Source of the DNA: Methanobrevibacter woesei
GTDB taxonomy: Archaea; Methanobacteriota; Methanobacteria; Methanobacteriales; Methanobacteriaceae
NCBI RefSeq assembly: GCF_003111605.1
Contig: NZ_MZGU01000004.1
Coordinates: 124,001-188,000, forward strand
DNA: 64,000 nt
Direction of reading: 5' to 3'
Below are positions 46,127-54,511 of the stretch, piece after piece. The notes below the pieces were generated by a model. It did not search any database. It saw nothing but the letters and a program-made list of their open reading frames with translations, and was not told where the DNA came from. How positions within the stretch are numbered: position 1 is the first letter of the stretch; each line of letters opens with the position of its first letter. A program made the translations under genes and the position numbers.

Positions 46127-47005
46127 ATGGACCCTGTAACATTAGGTGTTGTTGCATTGATGGGTGCTGTTGCAACTATCGGTGGGGCTGCAGAGGACTT
46201 AGAATCTGATATTGGTTCTCAAAGTAACCCTAACTCACAAGTTCAATTAGCTCCTCAAATGGGACATTTACACCGTATGATAAACAAGGCGGCTTCTGGT
46301 GAACCGGTCGCTTATGGTGTTTGGTGTGGTATCGCTGGTGCTATTGCATTTATTTTAATGGAATTTTCTGTTTTCCCAATTATAGCTATTGCAATGGGTG
46401 CTTGTGTTGCTGCTTTAGTTCACGGTATTTACACAGTTACAGCACATATGGGTAGGATTGTTGGTCAATCTCAATTCGAACAACCTTTATTTATGGATGT
46501 GCTAACTCAATCTTTAGGACCTATTGTTGGTCACGGATTTATAACTACTTTTTGTCTTGTCGGAGTTTCTTATTTAATGATTATCCCAATTAATGGTACT
46601 GCTTTACATGTATTCCCATTACCTATGTTAGCTGTTCTTTGGGGTATTACCCTTGGAGCAATTGGTTCTTCAACTGGGGACGTTCATTATGGTGCAGAAA
46701 GCGAATATCAAAAATTCGACTTTGGTGGAGGTACTCCTGTAGCTATTCAAGGAGATATTGTTACTAAAGCTCCTGTTGGTGCTAAAAACTCCATGGATGT
46801 CGTAAACTTCTGTGCTAAATTTGGTGGACCTTTAACTGGTTTATGTTTCGGTCTCGTTGTATTCTTCAGTTTCTGGAATACTGTTGTATTTGGAATTTAT
46901 GGCGGAATCGTTGTAGGTATTATAATTGTCATTTTATTAATTATCTTAAATGACAGATTAGAAGTATTTGCAAGAAACGCTTATGGACCATATGAGGAAG
47001 AATAA
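46127..47005 (+). CDS. mtrE: tetrahydromethanopterin S-methyltransferase subunit E
   Basis: Membrane subunit of the sodium-pumping methyltransferase. 292 residues with about six hydrophobic segments; opens MDPVTLGVVALMGAVATIGG. A conserved acidic residue in the membrane part is thought to be in the Na+ path, shared with MtrC and MtrD. ATG 46127 is used: an ATG at 46112 overlaps the GGAGG itself. First gene of the eight-gene operon. Confidence 0.97.
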   Translation: MDPVTLGVVALMGAVATIGGAAEDLESDIGSQSNPNSQVQLAPQMGHLHRMINKAASGEPVAYGVWCGIAGAIAFILMEFSVFPIIAIAMGACVAALVHGIYTVTAHMGRIVGQSQFEQPLFMDVLTQSLGPIVGHGFITTFCLVGVSYLMIIPINGTALHVFPLPMLAVLWGITLGAIGSSTGDVHYGAESEYQKFDFGGGTPVAIQGDIVTKAPVGAKNSMDVVNFCAKFGGPLTGLCFGLVVFFSFWNTVVFGIYGGIVVGIIIVILLIILNDRLEVFARNAYGPYEEE

Positions 47006-47018
47006 GGAGGTTTTCATT

Positions 47019-47720
47019 ATGGATCCAATTACATTAATTTTATTTATCGCAATCGGTGGTGTCCTCATCGGTGCTGGTGTACATTTCATTCCTGTAGGAG
47101 GAGCTCCTGCAGCTATGGCTACCGCAACTGGTGTAGGTACTGGTACTGCAATGTTAGCAGCTGGTGCAGGTTTAACTGGACTTATTACTGCTGCATCCAT
47201 GACTGGTGAGCCATGGTATATTATTGGTATCGGTGGTGCTATTGGTGCTATGATTATGATGGGTATTACTATGTACATTGCTGATTTAATTTATGTATAT
47301 GGTGTAGGTGTTGTACCTGCAGCTTCTAAAGTAGAAGTTGACCCTATTACTGGACGTAACCAAGAAAAGTATAAAACTCCTGGTACTGAAGGACACGGTG
47401 TACCTACTTCTTCATTTATTAGTGGTATTATAGGTGCATTATGTGGTGGTTTCGGTGGAGGTATGGTTTACTATGCTATCAACCTTGCTGCTACTGAAGG
47501 TTCCTTTGTAACTGACCCTACTATGACTATTGGTTTAGCTGCTATTTTAGGTACTGGTGTTTTCTTCGTTAACGCAGTAATTGCATCTTATAACATTGGT
47601 GGTACTATTGAAGGTTTCACTGATCCTAAATTCAAAAGGATTGGTACTGGAGCAGTAGCATGTTTAATTGCATCTATTGTTTTAGGAATATTCTGTGTAT
47701 TATTAACAGGAGGTATATAA
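47019..47720 (+). CDS. mtrD: tetrahydromethanopterin S-methyltransferase subunit D
   Basis: Integral membrane subunit; 233 residues and about six hydrophobic helices, opening MDPITLILFIAIGGVLIG. The MtrCDE globe is the presumed Na+ conduit. ATG 47019 follows AAGGAGG; longer in-frame starts lie inside mtrE. Gly/Ala-rich helices (e.g. AAGAGLTGLITAASM) dominate. Confidence 0.97.
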   Translation: MDPITLILFIAIGGVLIGAGVHFIPVGGAPAAMATATGVGTGTAMLAAGAGLTGLITAASMTGEPWYIIGIGGAIGAMIMMGITMYIADLIYVYGVGVVPAASKVEVDPITGRNQEKYKTPGTEGHGVPTSSFISGIIGALCGGFGGGMVYYAINLAATEGSFVTDPTMTIGLAAILGTGVFFVNAVIASYNIGGTIEGFTDPKFKRIGTGAVACLIASIVLGIFCVLLTGGI

Positions 47721-47721
47721 G

Positions 47722-48531
47722 ATGTCTGCTGGAGGAAGTGGAGAAGCAACTGGCTCAATTAGCTCCGTTCATTTATTAATTTTAGGTATCGTTGGTGGAT
47801 TAATTGGTATTTATGTAGCACCATACAGTACATTATTCGGTTCTGCTATTGCAGGACTTGGTGGTGTCTGTGCTATCGTATGGGGTGCTGATGCTATTCG
47901 TAGAGTAGCTAGTTACGGTTTAGGTACTGGTGTACCATCTATCGGATACATGTCTTTATCTATTGGTATTGTCGGTGCATTAGCTGGTATCGGTATTGGT
48001 TACAGTTTCCCTCAATTAGAAGTTGCTGGACCTGTTATCGGTTTAATCTTCGCAATGATTATTGGTTTAATTGTAGCTGTTGTTGCTAAAAAAATTGTAG
48101 GTATGAAAATCCCTATTTTAGAAAGATGTACTATGGAAATTGCAGGTGCTGCAGCTTTATCTGTTTTAGGATTCTCTGTTGCTATCACTGGAACTTATGA
48201 TATTGAAGCTGTTTTAGAACATGTTGTTGGTACTGGTTTTATTGCTGTATTCTTTATTATGAACACAATGGCAATCCAACACCCATATAACGCATGTTTA
48301 GGACCTAACGAAGATCAAGTAAGAACTCTTAAATGTGCTGCTTCCACTGCATTCTTAGCAATGATAATTACCGGTATTTTATCTGTAATTACTGGTGGAG
48401 TAAGTTGGTTTATTGTATTAATCATTGGTTTAATTGGATGGGTCATTTCATTCAGAGCATTCGTAAATGCTTCCTATGGTGCAGCTGCATCTGTAAAATG
48501 GTCTGGTCTTTGGCCTAAATTAGAGGAATAA
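47722..48531 (+). CDS. mtrC: tetrahydromethanopterin S-methyltransferase subunit C
   Basis: 269-residue membrane subunit with about seven to eight hydrophobic segments and a short hydrophilic N terminus (MSAGGSGEATG). Landmarks: GGLIGIYVAPYSTLFGSAI and NAYLGP-like YNACLGPNEDQVRTLKCA. Starts one base after the mtrD stop; part of the Na+-translocating membrane part. Confidence 0.96.
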   Translation: MSAGGSGEATGSISSVHLLILGIVGGLIGIYVAPYSTLFGSAIAGLGGVCAIVWGADAIRRVASYGLGTGVPSIGYMSLSIGIVGALAGIGIGYSFPQLEVAGPVIGLIFAMIIGLIVAVVAKKIVGMKIPILERCTMEIAGAAALSVLGFSVAITGTYDIEAVLEHVVGTGFIAVFFIMNTMAIQHPYNACLGPNEDQVRTLKCAASTAFLAMIITGILSVITGGVSWFIVLIIGLIGWVISFRAFVNASYGAAASVKWSGLWPKLEE

Positions 48532-48547
48532 ATAGGAGTGTATGATT

Positions 48548-48877
48548 ATGGTTGAAATGTTACCTATGGTTCAAGTCGTACCTGAAATGAATTTAGCTCT
48601 TGACCCTGCTACTGGATTATTAGGAGCTTCATTAGGTTCAGGTGTAGTAATTTTATCAATGGATGATGTTGATGCGGCAGTAGCAAAAGTTGAACAAGCT
48701 GCTGATGATTTATTTAATGCATTAGATCCAAATGTAAGTCCATCTAACTCATTCCCAGGAAGGGATGGTTCTTATGTAACTGCAGGTTTATTAACAAACA
48801 CTGTTTACGGATTTTTATTAGCAGTTGTCATCATCTTTGCTGCAATGCCTATATTAATAAGTTTGGGGGTTTTATAG
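48548..48877 (+). CDS. mtrB: tetrahydromethanopterin S-methyltransferase subunit B
   Basis: 109-residue subunit: hydrophilic N-terminal two thirds on the cytoplasmic side and one C-terminal membrane helix (VYGFLLAVVIIFAAMPILI). ATG 48548 (MVEMLPMVQ) matches the family N terminus and is 9 bases after GGAG; ATG 48542 is also possible. mtrA starts immediately after the stop codon. Confidence 0.95.
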   Translation: MVEMLPMVQVVPEMNLALDPATGLLGASLGSGVVILSMDDVDAAVAKVEQAADDLFNALDPNVSPSNSFPGRDGSYVTAGLLTNTVYGFLLAVVIIFAAMPILISLGVL

Positions 48878-49594
48878 ATGGCTGACAAAAAATCACCTGC
48901 AGAAGGATGGCCGGTTATTAGTGGAGACTATGTTGTAGGGGATCCTGAAAGTCCTGTTGCTGTAACAACTTTAGCTTCTCACATTGAAGCAGATCTTTCT
49001 GGTGCAGCTATTGCAGGACCTTGTAAAACTGAAAACTTAGGTGTAGAAAAAGTTGTTGCAAACATTATTTCAAATCCTAACATTAGGTTTTTAATATTAT
49101 CCGGAGCTGAAGTACAAGGACATATTACTGGTCAAAGTTTCAAAGCATTACATGAAAATGGTTGTGACCCTGATAAGAAAAAAATTATCGGAGCTACTGG
49201 TGCTATTCCTTTCGTAGAAAATGTTCCTTTAGATGGTGTTGAAAGATTCCAACAACAATTAGAAATCGTTGATATGATTGATGTTGAAGATGTTGGAGCT
49301 ATCAATGCTAAAATCAGCGAATGTGTTGAAAAAGATCCTGGTGCTTTTGAAGAAGAAGCTATGGTTATCTCTGTAGAAGACGATGATGGCGATGCAGATG
49401 ATGGAGAAGAAATGAGAGTTGTTTCTGCTGAAACTGCATTAATTGAAGCTAGGATGAGAAATATTTATACCAAAACTGAAATGATTGGTGCTGTTCAAAA
49501 GGATATGGCTGGTAATTACGCAGGTAAAGTACAAGGTATTATGATTGGTTTAATTTTTACCTTAGTTATCGGTTCTTTATTCTTATTCTTCTAG
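48878..49594 (+). CDS. mtrA: tetrahydromethanopterin S-methyltransferase subunit A (corrinoid)
   Basis: Carries the corrinoid that takes the methyl group from MtrH-bound methyl-H4MPT. 238 residues: a cytoplasmic corrinoid domain with [32 protein letters not shown] (lower ligand His82, equivalent to His84 of Methanothermobacter), then an acidic linker and one C-terminal membrane helix ([16 protein letters not shown]). CobY for the corrinoid is encoded at 52.7 kb. Confidence 0.97.
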   Translation: MADKKSPAEGWPVISGDYVVGDPESPVAVTTLASHIEADLSGAAIAGPCKTENLGVEKVVANIISNPNIRFLILSGAEVQGHITGQSFKALHENGCDPDKKKIIGATGAIPFVENVPLDGVERFQQQLEIVDMIDVEDVGAINAKISECVEKDPGAFEEEAMVISVEDDDGDADDGEEMRVVSAETALIEARMRNIYTKTEMIGAVQKDMAGNYAGKVQGIMIGLIFTLVIGSLFLFF

Positions 49595-49606
49595 GGGGAT
49601 TAAATT

Positions 49607-49813
49607 ATGGTAAAAATTTCTAACAAACCAAATGTTAATGGAATTAACAATGTTTCAGAAGATGTGGATTATAGTGCAAAACTTATCGCTAGGGAAGGTA
49701 AACTCTTTGCTGGTTTAATCAATACTAGATTCAAAGGATTTGCTTACGGTATCATATTAGCACTTGTGTTAATTGTTATCATCCCAGCTATTGCAAAACT
49801 TTGCGGATTATAG
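49607..49813 (+). CDS. mtrF: tetrahydromethanopterin S-methyltransferase subunit F
   Basis: 68-residue subunit: about 45 hydrophilic residues, related in sequence to the N-terminal segment of MtrA-type proteins, then one C-terminal membrane helix (YGIILALVLIVIIPAIA). Preceded by AGGGGG, 12 bases after mtrA. Single-span anchors like this surround the MtrCDE core. Confidence 0.93.
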   Translation: MVKISNKPNVNGINNVSEDVDYSAKLIAREGKLFAGLINTRFKGFAYGIILALVLIVIIPAIAKLCGL

Positions 49814-49825
49814 AGGTGTTTTTAA

Positions 49826-50074
49826 ATGAGTGATGGAGAAAAATCAATACCTCAAGTAATGGTTTCCGCTGATGATTTCAACGCTCTTGCTGCTAGATTA
49901 GATGATGCAGAAGAAAAAGTTGATTTCACTCTTGGGGAATATTATCAACGTTTAGGTCAACAAACCGGTAGAGATGTTGGTATTTTATACGGTATGATTA
50001 TAGGTTTATTCATATTAGTTATTGCAATTAAATATAATGTAGTATCTGTAATCATGTCATTATTCGGATTATAG
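49826..50074 (+). CDS. mtrG: tetrahydromethanopterin S-methyltransferase subunit G
   Basis: 82-residue subunit: helical hydrophilic N terminus ([19 protein letters not shown]) thought to form a stalk helix, followed by one membrane helix ([16 protein letters not shown]). AGGTG precedes the ATG. It is 15 bases before mtrH. Confidence 0.93.
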   Translation: MSDGEKSIPQVMVSADDFNALAARLDDAEEKVDFTLGEYYQRLGQQTGRDVGILYGMIIGLFILVIAIKYNVVSVIMSLFGL

Positions 50075-50089
50075 AAGGAGGATTTTGTA

Positions 50090-51028
50090 ATGTTTAAATT
50101 TGATAAAGAACAAACAGTATTTGATTTTGCTGGCGTTAAAATGGGTGGACAGCCAGGGGAATACCCAACTGTTTTAGCAGGTACCATCTTTTATGGTGGA
50201 CATAATATTATTAATGATGAATTGACTGGAGACTTTGATAAAAACAAAGCAGAAGCTTTAGTTAAAGACATGGAAGAAATGTCAGATGTTACAGGTAACC
50301 CATGTATTGTTCAAGTATTTGGACAAACTGAAGAAGCTATTGTAAAATACTTAGAATTTGTCGGAGATATTTGTGACAAACCTTTCCTTATAGATTCTAC
50401 TTCTGGTGATGCTAGAGTAGCTGGTGCAAGATATGCTGATGAAGTTGGCTTAACTGAAAGAGCTATTTACAACTCCATTAACATGGCTGCTGACAAATCT
50501 GAGTTAGATGCTCTTGCTGAAACAAACATTTCTGCTTCTATTATCTTAGGTTTCAACCCAATGAACGCTACTGTAGATGGTAAAATGGCTATGTGGGAAA
50601 ACGGTGACGACGGTGCTTACGAAAAAGGTTTACTCGAAGTTGCTGCTGACTGTGGTATCGACAAATTTATGATGGATACTGCTGTAACTCCATTAGGTCA
50701 AGGTGCAGGTATTGCTGCAAGAACTACCTTTGCAGAAAAAGCTAAATGGGGATACCCTGTTGGATCTGGTATTCACAACGTACCATCCGCATGGGACTGG
50801 TTAAGAGACTATAAAAAAGCAGGAAACAAAACTGCTTACACTGTTTGTGATATTGGTGCAAACATTGTTCAAGTAATGTGTGGTGGAGACTTCGTTCTCT
50901 TTGGACCTATCGATAACGCAAAAATCGCTTTCCCTGCTGTTGCTCAAACTGATATGTTCGTAGCTGAAGCAGCTAAAGATATGGGAACTGAAGCTATCGA
51001 AGAACACCCACTCAACAAATTATTATAG
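50090..51028 (+). CDS. mtrH: tetrahydromethanopterin S-methyltransferase subunit H
   Basis: Soluble subunit moving the methyl group from methyl-H4MPT to the corrinoid of MtrA; TIM-barrel of the pterin-binding methyltransferase group. 312 residues, opening MFKFDKEQTVFDFAGVKMGGQPGEYPTVLAGTIF. Other landmarks: FLIDSTSGDARVAGARYADE and the glycine-rich PVGSGIHNVPSAWDW. AAGGAGG before the ATG. Last gene of the operon. Confidence 0.97.
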   Translation: MFKFDKEQTVFDFAGVKMGGQPGEYPTVLAGTIFYGGHNIINDELTGDFDKNKAEALVKDMEEMSDVTGNPCIVQVFGQTEEAIVKYLEFVGDICDKPFLIDSTSGDARVAGARYADEVGLTERAIYNSINMAADKSELDALAETNISASIILGFNPMNATVDGKMAMWENGDDGAYEKGLLEVAADCGIDKFMMDTAVTPLGQGAGIAARTTFAEKAKWGYPVGSGIHNVPSAWDWLRDYKKAGNKTAYTVCDIGANIVQVMCGGDFVLFGPIDNAKIAFPAVAQTDMFVAEAAKDMGTEAIEEHPLNKLL

Positions 51029-51060
51029 ATTAGAATCCTTTTCTAATCTTAATAATTTTT
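51028..51060 (+). terminator. mtr operon terminator
   Basis: An 8-bp stem, GATTAGAA at 51028-51035 with TTCTAATC at 51041-51048, starts at the last base of the mtrH stop; a T-rich stretch (51056-51061) follows about eight bases later. Confidence 0.6.
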
Positions 51061-51145
51061 TAATAAAATTCTTATTTTTACAAATTCTTTTGTTTTATCA
51101 ATTAACTACTCTTTTTTGCTATTTTTCAAAATTTATTTAATAAAA

Positions 51146-51154
51146 TTTATATTA
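51146..51154 (+). promoter_or_regulatory. TATA box of the mmp14 gene
   Basis: TTTATATTA, the same nonamer as in front of mcr, mtr and mvh. The predicted start, about 51175, leaves a 35-base leader with GAGG 9 bases before the ATG. Unlike those operons, no hairpin follows. Confidence 0.5.
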
Positions 51155-51210
51155 ATCTTAAAAGATATTATAAATCAGTTTATATTTAATGAATTTTGAG
51201 GTTTTTTATA

Positions 51211-52683
51211 ATGTCTTTTTTAGATAAACTTTTTAATAAAGGTCCTAAGCCTATTATTGCTAAATCTCGTACAGGAAATTTAGATATTTTAAGGGCTAAT
51301 AAAGCAGGTCCTGCAAGTCCGGGTGCTGTTAAAAAACCAGATGTTTTTTATGTTACTGCATCTGTTGAACTTGGTAACACAACTACTAAATGTGTAGTAA
51401 TGGCTACTAATTTGAATACCAGTGAATCTTATTTACTAAATAAAACTGTTAAAATGACAAGAGATATTAGGCCTCCAAAAGCTAATGAAGAGGTTTTTGG
51501 TAAAACAGTTTGGGGTATTGAACTTTCTAAGGAAGCAGTAGCTGAAATGATTAAAGATACTGTATTAGAAGCTCTTAGAAAAGCTAATGTTGATAAAGAA
51601 GAAGATTTGGATTTTGTTGTTAGATCTACTGGTGTAACTGCTGGTTTTGCTACTGCAGAAGAAGCAGGTAAGCTTGTTATCGCACTTGCAGATGGATGTT
51701 TAGATGCAGGAATTCCTCCTAGAAAAATGTCTCCTGCTATGAGTACTTCTCAATTACCTGATAGGCTTCAAAAATATTCTCTTTTAGATAATGTCATGTT
51801 TGATGGTGCTGTTGTTAGTGTTATTCCTCCTCAAGGTAAAGAAGCTGTTGCTAATGAAATGGAAGGGGAACTTGTTACTGCGGGTATTAAATTAGGTGCT
51901 AAATGGACTGAAGTGGATTATAGGAATCCTTGTGTTAGTTTAGACTTTGGTTCTACACTAGCTGGAAGGATTGTTAATGATAATCAGCCTTATGCTAATA
52001 CTGTTGGTAACTTTTTAGGTTTAGCAGGAGTTATTTCTGATTCATTAGCTAGAGGTTCTGGTGAAGTTGATAAAGAAGGTGGTGCAGCACTTGATTTATA
52101 CACTGATAAGTTAGTTAAGAAAGGAGATAAAAAGAAAGCTCAAGCTAATGCTGAGGAAGTTCACAAACTTATTGATATTAGAAAAGTTCCTCTTGATGTT
52201 GATAGGTTTGGTACTGTTCCTTTAAATCCTAAAGCTGCAGCAGATGCTGGAACTACTCTTATTGGTTGTGATGTAGGTACTAATGGTGATAAACTTCCTG
52301 ATTTAATGGATTTGGGTGGAAAAATTTATGAAAGGGATGGTTTACCTACTTTATTATCAACAATGGATTATGTAAGTGCTAAAATTGTTTCTCGTTGTTT
52401 AGATATAGCTTTTGAAGAAAATGTAATTACTGAAGGTTCTGCTTTAGGTATTACTGGTAGGGCAGGAGTTACTGGTCGTAAACCTGAACTTATTTTAGAT
52501 TATGCTAAAGATAAATTTGATAAAGTGGTTTTTGTTGAAGATGGTCTTGCTTTAGGTTCAGCTATTATGGCTCGTTGTATGAATTCAATGGGAACACAAA
52601 AGAATCCTATTGGTGGTTGTCAAGGACAAAGGTGTATCCTTGGTAAAAGAATGAAAATGCAAGGTAGTAAATTTGCCAAATAA
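51211..52683 (+). CDS. mmp14: methanogenesis marker protein 14 (DUF2114)
   Basis: 490-residue protein of the methanogenesis marker 14 family (TIGR03285, DUF2114). It resembles ASKHA/acetate-kinase-type ATPases in its phosphate loops (ASVELGNTTTKCVV near residue 50; VSLDFGSTLAGRIV; IGCDVGTNGDKLPD), and ends with a CQGQRCILG Cys motif. Activity unknown; the ATPase-like loops are reminiscent of corrinoid reactivators, which would fit the neighbouring mtr and cobY (inference). ATG 51211 follows GAGG. Confidence 0.85.
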   Translation: MSFLDKLFNKGPKPIIAKSRTGNLDILRANKAGPASPGAVKKPDVFYVTASVELGNTTTKCVVMATNLNTSESYLLNKTVKMTRDIRPPKANEEVFGKTVWGIELSKEAVAEMIKDTVLEALRKANVDKEEDLDFVVRSTGVTAGFATAEEAGKLVIALADGCLDAGIPPRKMSPAMSTSQLPDRLQKYSLLDNVMFDGAVVSVIPPQGKEAVANEMEGELVTAGIKLGAKWTEVDYRNPCVSLDFGSTLAGRIVNDNQPYANTVGNFLGLAGVISDSLARGSGEVDKEGGAALDLYTDKLVKKGDKKKAQANAEEVHKLIDIRKVPLDVDRFGTVPLNPKAAADAGTTLIGCDVGTNGDKLPDLMDLGGKIYERDGLPTLLSTMDYVSAKIVSRCLDIAFEENVITEGSALGITGRAGVTGRKPELILDYAKDKFDKVVFVEDGLALGSAIMARCMNSMGTQKNPIGGCQGQRCILGKRMKMQGSKFAK

Positions 52684-52707
52684 ATTTACTCCTTTTTATG
52701 ATTTTTT

Positions 52708-53313
52708 ATGATTTATGCAGTTATAATGTCTGGGGGTAAGGGGACTCGTTTAAAAGCAGATGTTGAAAAGCCCCTTTTTAAACTTAGAGATAAACCATTA
52801 ATAGATTATGTTATAAAAAATCTTTCAGATTCAAAGTTTATTGATAAGATTTTTGTTGCAGTTAGTCCTAATACACCAGTTACAACTAAGTACTTAACTT
52901 CTTTAGATAGTTCTTTTGAGATTATTGATACTCCTGGTACTGATTATCTCAATGATTTGTCTTTTATTTTAGACTTTTTTGAAAAGAAATCTAAAGATGA
53001 TACTTTGCTTGTTATTAATGCAGATTTACCATTTATATCAAGCGATCTTATTGATTATGTTATTGGGCATTACTTGTCATTAAATGTAGAGTCTTTAAGC
53101 ACATTAGTCCCAGTTGAAATTTTTAAAGAATTAAATTTACTTTATTCTTATGATTTTGATGGATTGGTGCCTTCTGGTCTTAATATTCTTAAAACAAGAA
53201 ATGTTATTCAGGAAGAAGAAAATCTTATTTTGTCTAAAGTTGAATTAGCTATTAATATTAATACTCTTCAAGATGCATCAATAGCTAACTCTTTGTTTAA
53301 TTCATTTTTCTAA
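52708..53313 (+). CDS. cobY: adenosylcobinamide-phosphate guanylyltransferase
   Basis: Archaeal CobY, replacing CobU in the nucleotide-loop assembly of cobamide: transfers GMP to adenosylcobinamide phosphate. MSGGKGTRL near residue 7 binds nucleotide, EKPLFKLRDKPLIDYVI is a characteristic segment, and NADLPF near 110 is the metal-binding acidic motif. 201 residues. Between mmp14 and the PRC-barrel gene, fitting corrinoid supply for MtrA. Confidence 0.9.
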   Translation: MIYAVIMSGGKGTRLKADVEKPLFKLRDKPLIDYVIKNLSDSKFIDKIFVAVSPNTPVTTKYLTSLDSSFEIIDTPGTDYLNDLSFILDFFEKKSKDDTLLVINADLPFISSDLIDYVIGHYLSLNVESLSTLVPVEIFKELNLLYSYDFDGLVPSGLNILKTRNVIQEEENLILSKVELAININTLQDASIANSLFNSFF

Positions 53314-53384
53314 ATTAAGTCTAATGATTTAAATATAATGAAATTATATAAATATATTAATTATAACTTACTGCAGGTGATGTG

Positions 53385-53651
53385 ATGGAAAATAGAAATA
53401 TCCCTAAAAGAGAAGAAAAATTATGGAGTGAAATTAAAAATTATCAAGTTGCTACTAATAATGCACGTATTCTCGGTGTATTAGATGAGCTTATTATCAA
53501 TGAAAAAACAGGTAAAATCGTGGATATTGCAATTAAAGTCGAAAGTGGTCGTAATATTCATGTTAAAGGAGCTAAAAGAAACGGGGATTTATTATTAGTT
53601 CCTTTTGCTAAGGTTGAAAAAGTTGGGGAATTTATTATTGTAACTGAATAA
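53385..53651 (+). CDS. PRC-barrel domain protein
   Basis: 88-residue single-domain protein with the PRC-barrel fold pattern: a strand set with ILGVLDELIINEKTGKIVDIAIKV and LLLVPFAKVEKVGEFIIV. Often interacts with nucleic-acid or assembly machines (RimM-like, CdvA-like) or acts alone. ATG 53385 after GGTGATGTG; a GTG three bases earlier is possible. Confidence 0.8.
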   Translation: MENRNIPKREEKLWSEIKNYQVATNNARILGVLDELIINEKTGKIVDIAIKVESGRNIHVKGAKRNGDLLLVPFAKVEKVGEFIIVTE

Positions 53652-53681
53652 TATTTCCTTGTTGTTTTTTTTATTTTTTCT

Positions 53682-53702
53682 TTAACAATAAAACATTGTT
53701 AA
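53682..53702. repeat. inverted repeat before sufC
   Basis: 8-bp stem TTAACAAT (53682-53689) and ATTGTTAA (53695-53702) in the 95-base gap between the PRC-barrel gene and sufC. It has a T-rich run on its 5' rather than 3' side, so it may instead be an operator for sufC. Role unknown. Confidence 0.4.
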
Positions 53703-53746
53703 TTTGATTATTTCTTATTTAATTTTATATTTATATAGGTGATTTT

Positions 53747-54511
53747 ATGTTACTTGAAATTAAAAATCTGGCTGTTGAAGTTTCAGGGAAGTTAGTATTA
53801 AAAGATATTAACCTTTCTATTGATGAGGGTGAAACTCATGTACTTTTAGGGCCAAATGGAGCAGGTAAAAGTACTTTATTCTTAACTATATTGGGTTTTC
53901 CTCAGTATAAAGTTGTTAAAGGATCTATTATATTTAAAGGTCAAGATATTACTGATTTAACCACTGATGAACGTGTTAAATTAGGTATTGGTGTAAGTTT
54001 CCAAAATCCTCCAACTATTAGGGGAGTTTCTGTTCGTGATTTACTTAAATTAGAATCTCACCAAGAAATGGATGAAGAATTAAATCCTAGAATGAAAGAG
54101 TTAGCTGAAAAACTTAAATTCTCTGATGAATTTTTAGATAGGGATGTTAACTTTGGATTTTCTGGCGGGGAAGTTAAAAGATCAGAAATTTTACAGTTAT
54201 TAGCTCAAATGCCAGATTTTACCATGTTTGATGAACCAGATTCTGGTGTAGATATTGAAAATGTAGAATTATTATCTGCAGAAATTAGGACATTATTAGA
54301 CAAAGACAAAAAACATGCACAAAGAAAAAGAAGTGGTTTGTTAATTACTCATTTAGGTTATATTTTAAACTTTGTTGAAGCTGATAAAGCTCATGTTTTA
54401 ATGGATGGAGAAATCGCTTGTAGTGGTAATCCTAAAGAAATTCTTGAAGATATTAGAAAAGATGGTTTTAAAGGATGTGTTCAATGTGCGCAATGTGGCT
54501 CAGGATGCTGA
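53747..54511 (+). CDS. sufC: Fe-S assembly ATPase SufC with Cys-rich tail
   Basis: ABC ATPase of the SufBC scaffold that builds [4Fe-4S] clusters. Walker A GPNGAGKST near residue 37, signature FSGGEVKRSEI near 141, Walker B MFDEPDSGVD, and switch His in LLITHLG. 254 residues. The last 13 residues read GCVQCAQCGSGC, four Cys in a CxxCxxCxxxC spacing, which is not part of the ABC fold and may hold iron or a cluster (inference). The 3' end overlaps the sufB start region. Confidence 0.93.
   Translation: MLLEIKNLAVEVSGKLVLKDINLSIDEGETHVLLGPNGAGKSTLFLTILGFPQYKVVKGSIIFKGQDITDLTTDERVKLGIGVSFQNPPTIRGVSVRDLLKLESHQEMDEELNPRMKELAEKLKFSDEFLDRDVNFGFSGGEVKRSEILQLLAQMPDFTMFDEPDSGVDIENVELLSAEIRTLLDKDKKHAQRKRSGLLITHLGYILNFVEADKAHVLMDGEIACSGNPKEILEDIRKDGFKGCVQCAQCGSGC

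Noticed and set aside
46968-47018. Upstream start for MtrD within mtrE
   Set aside because: ATG 47019 has AAGGAGG and the family N terminus MDPITL.
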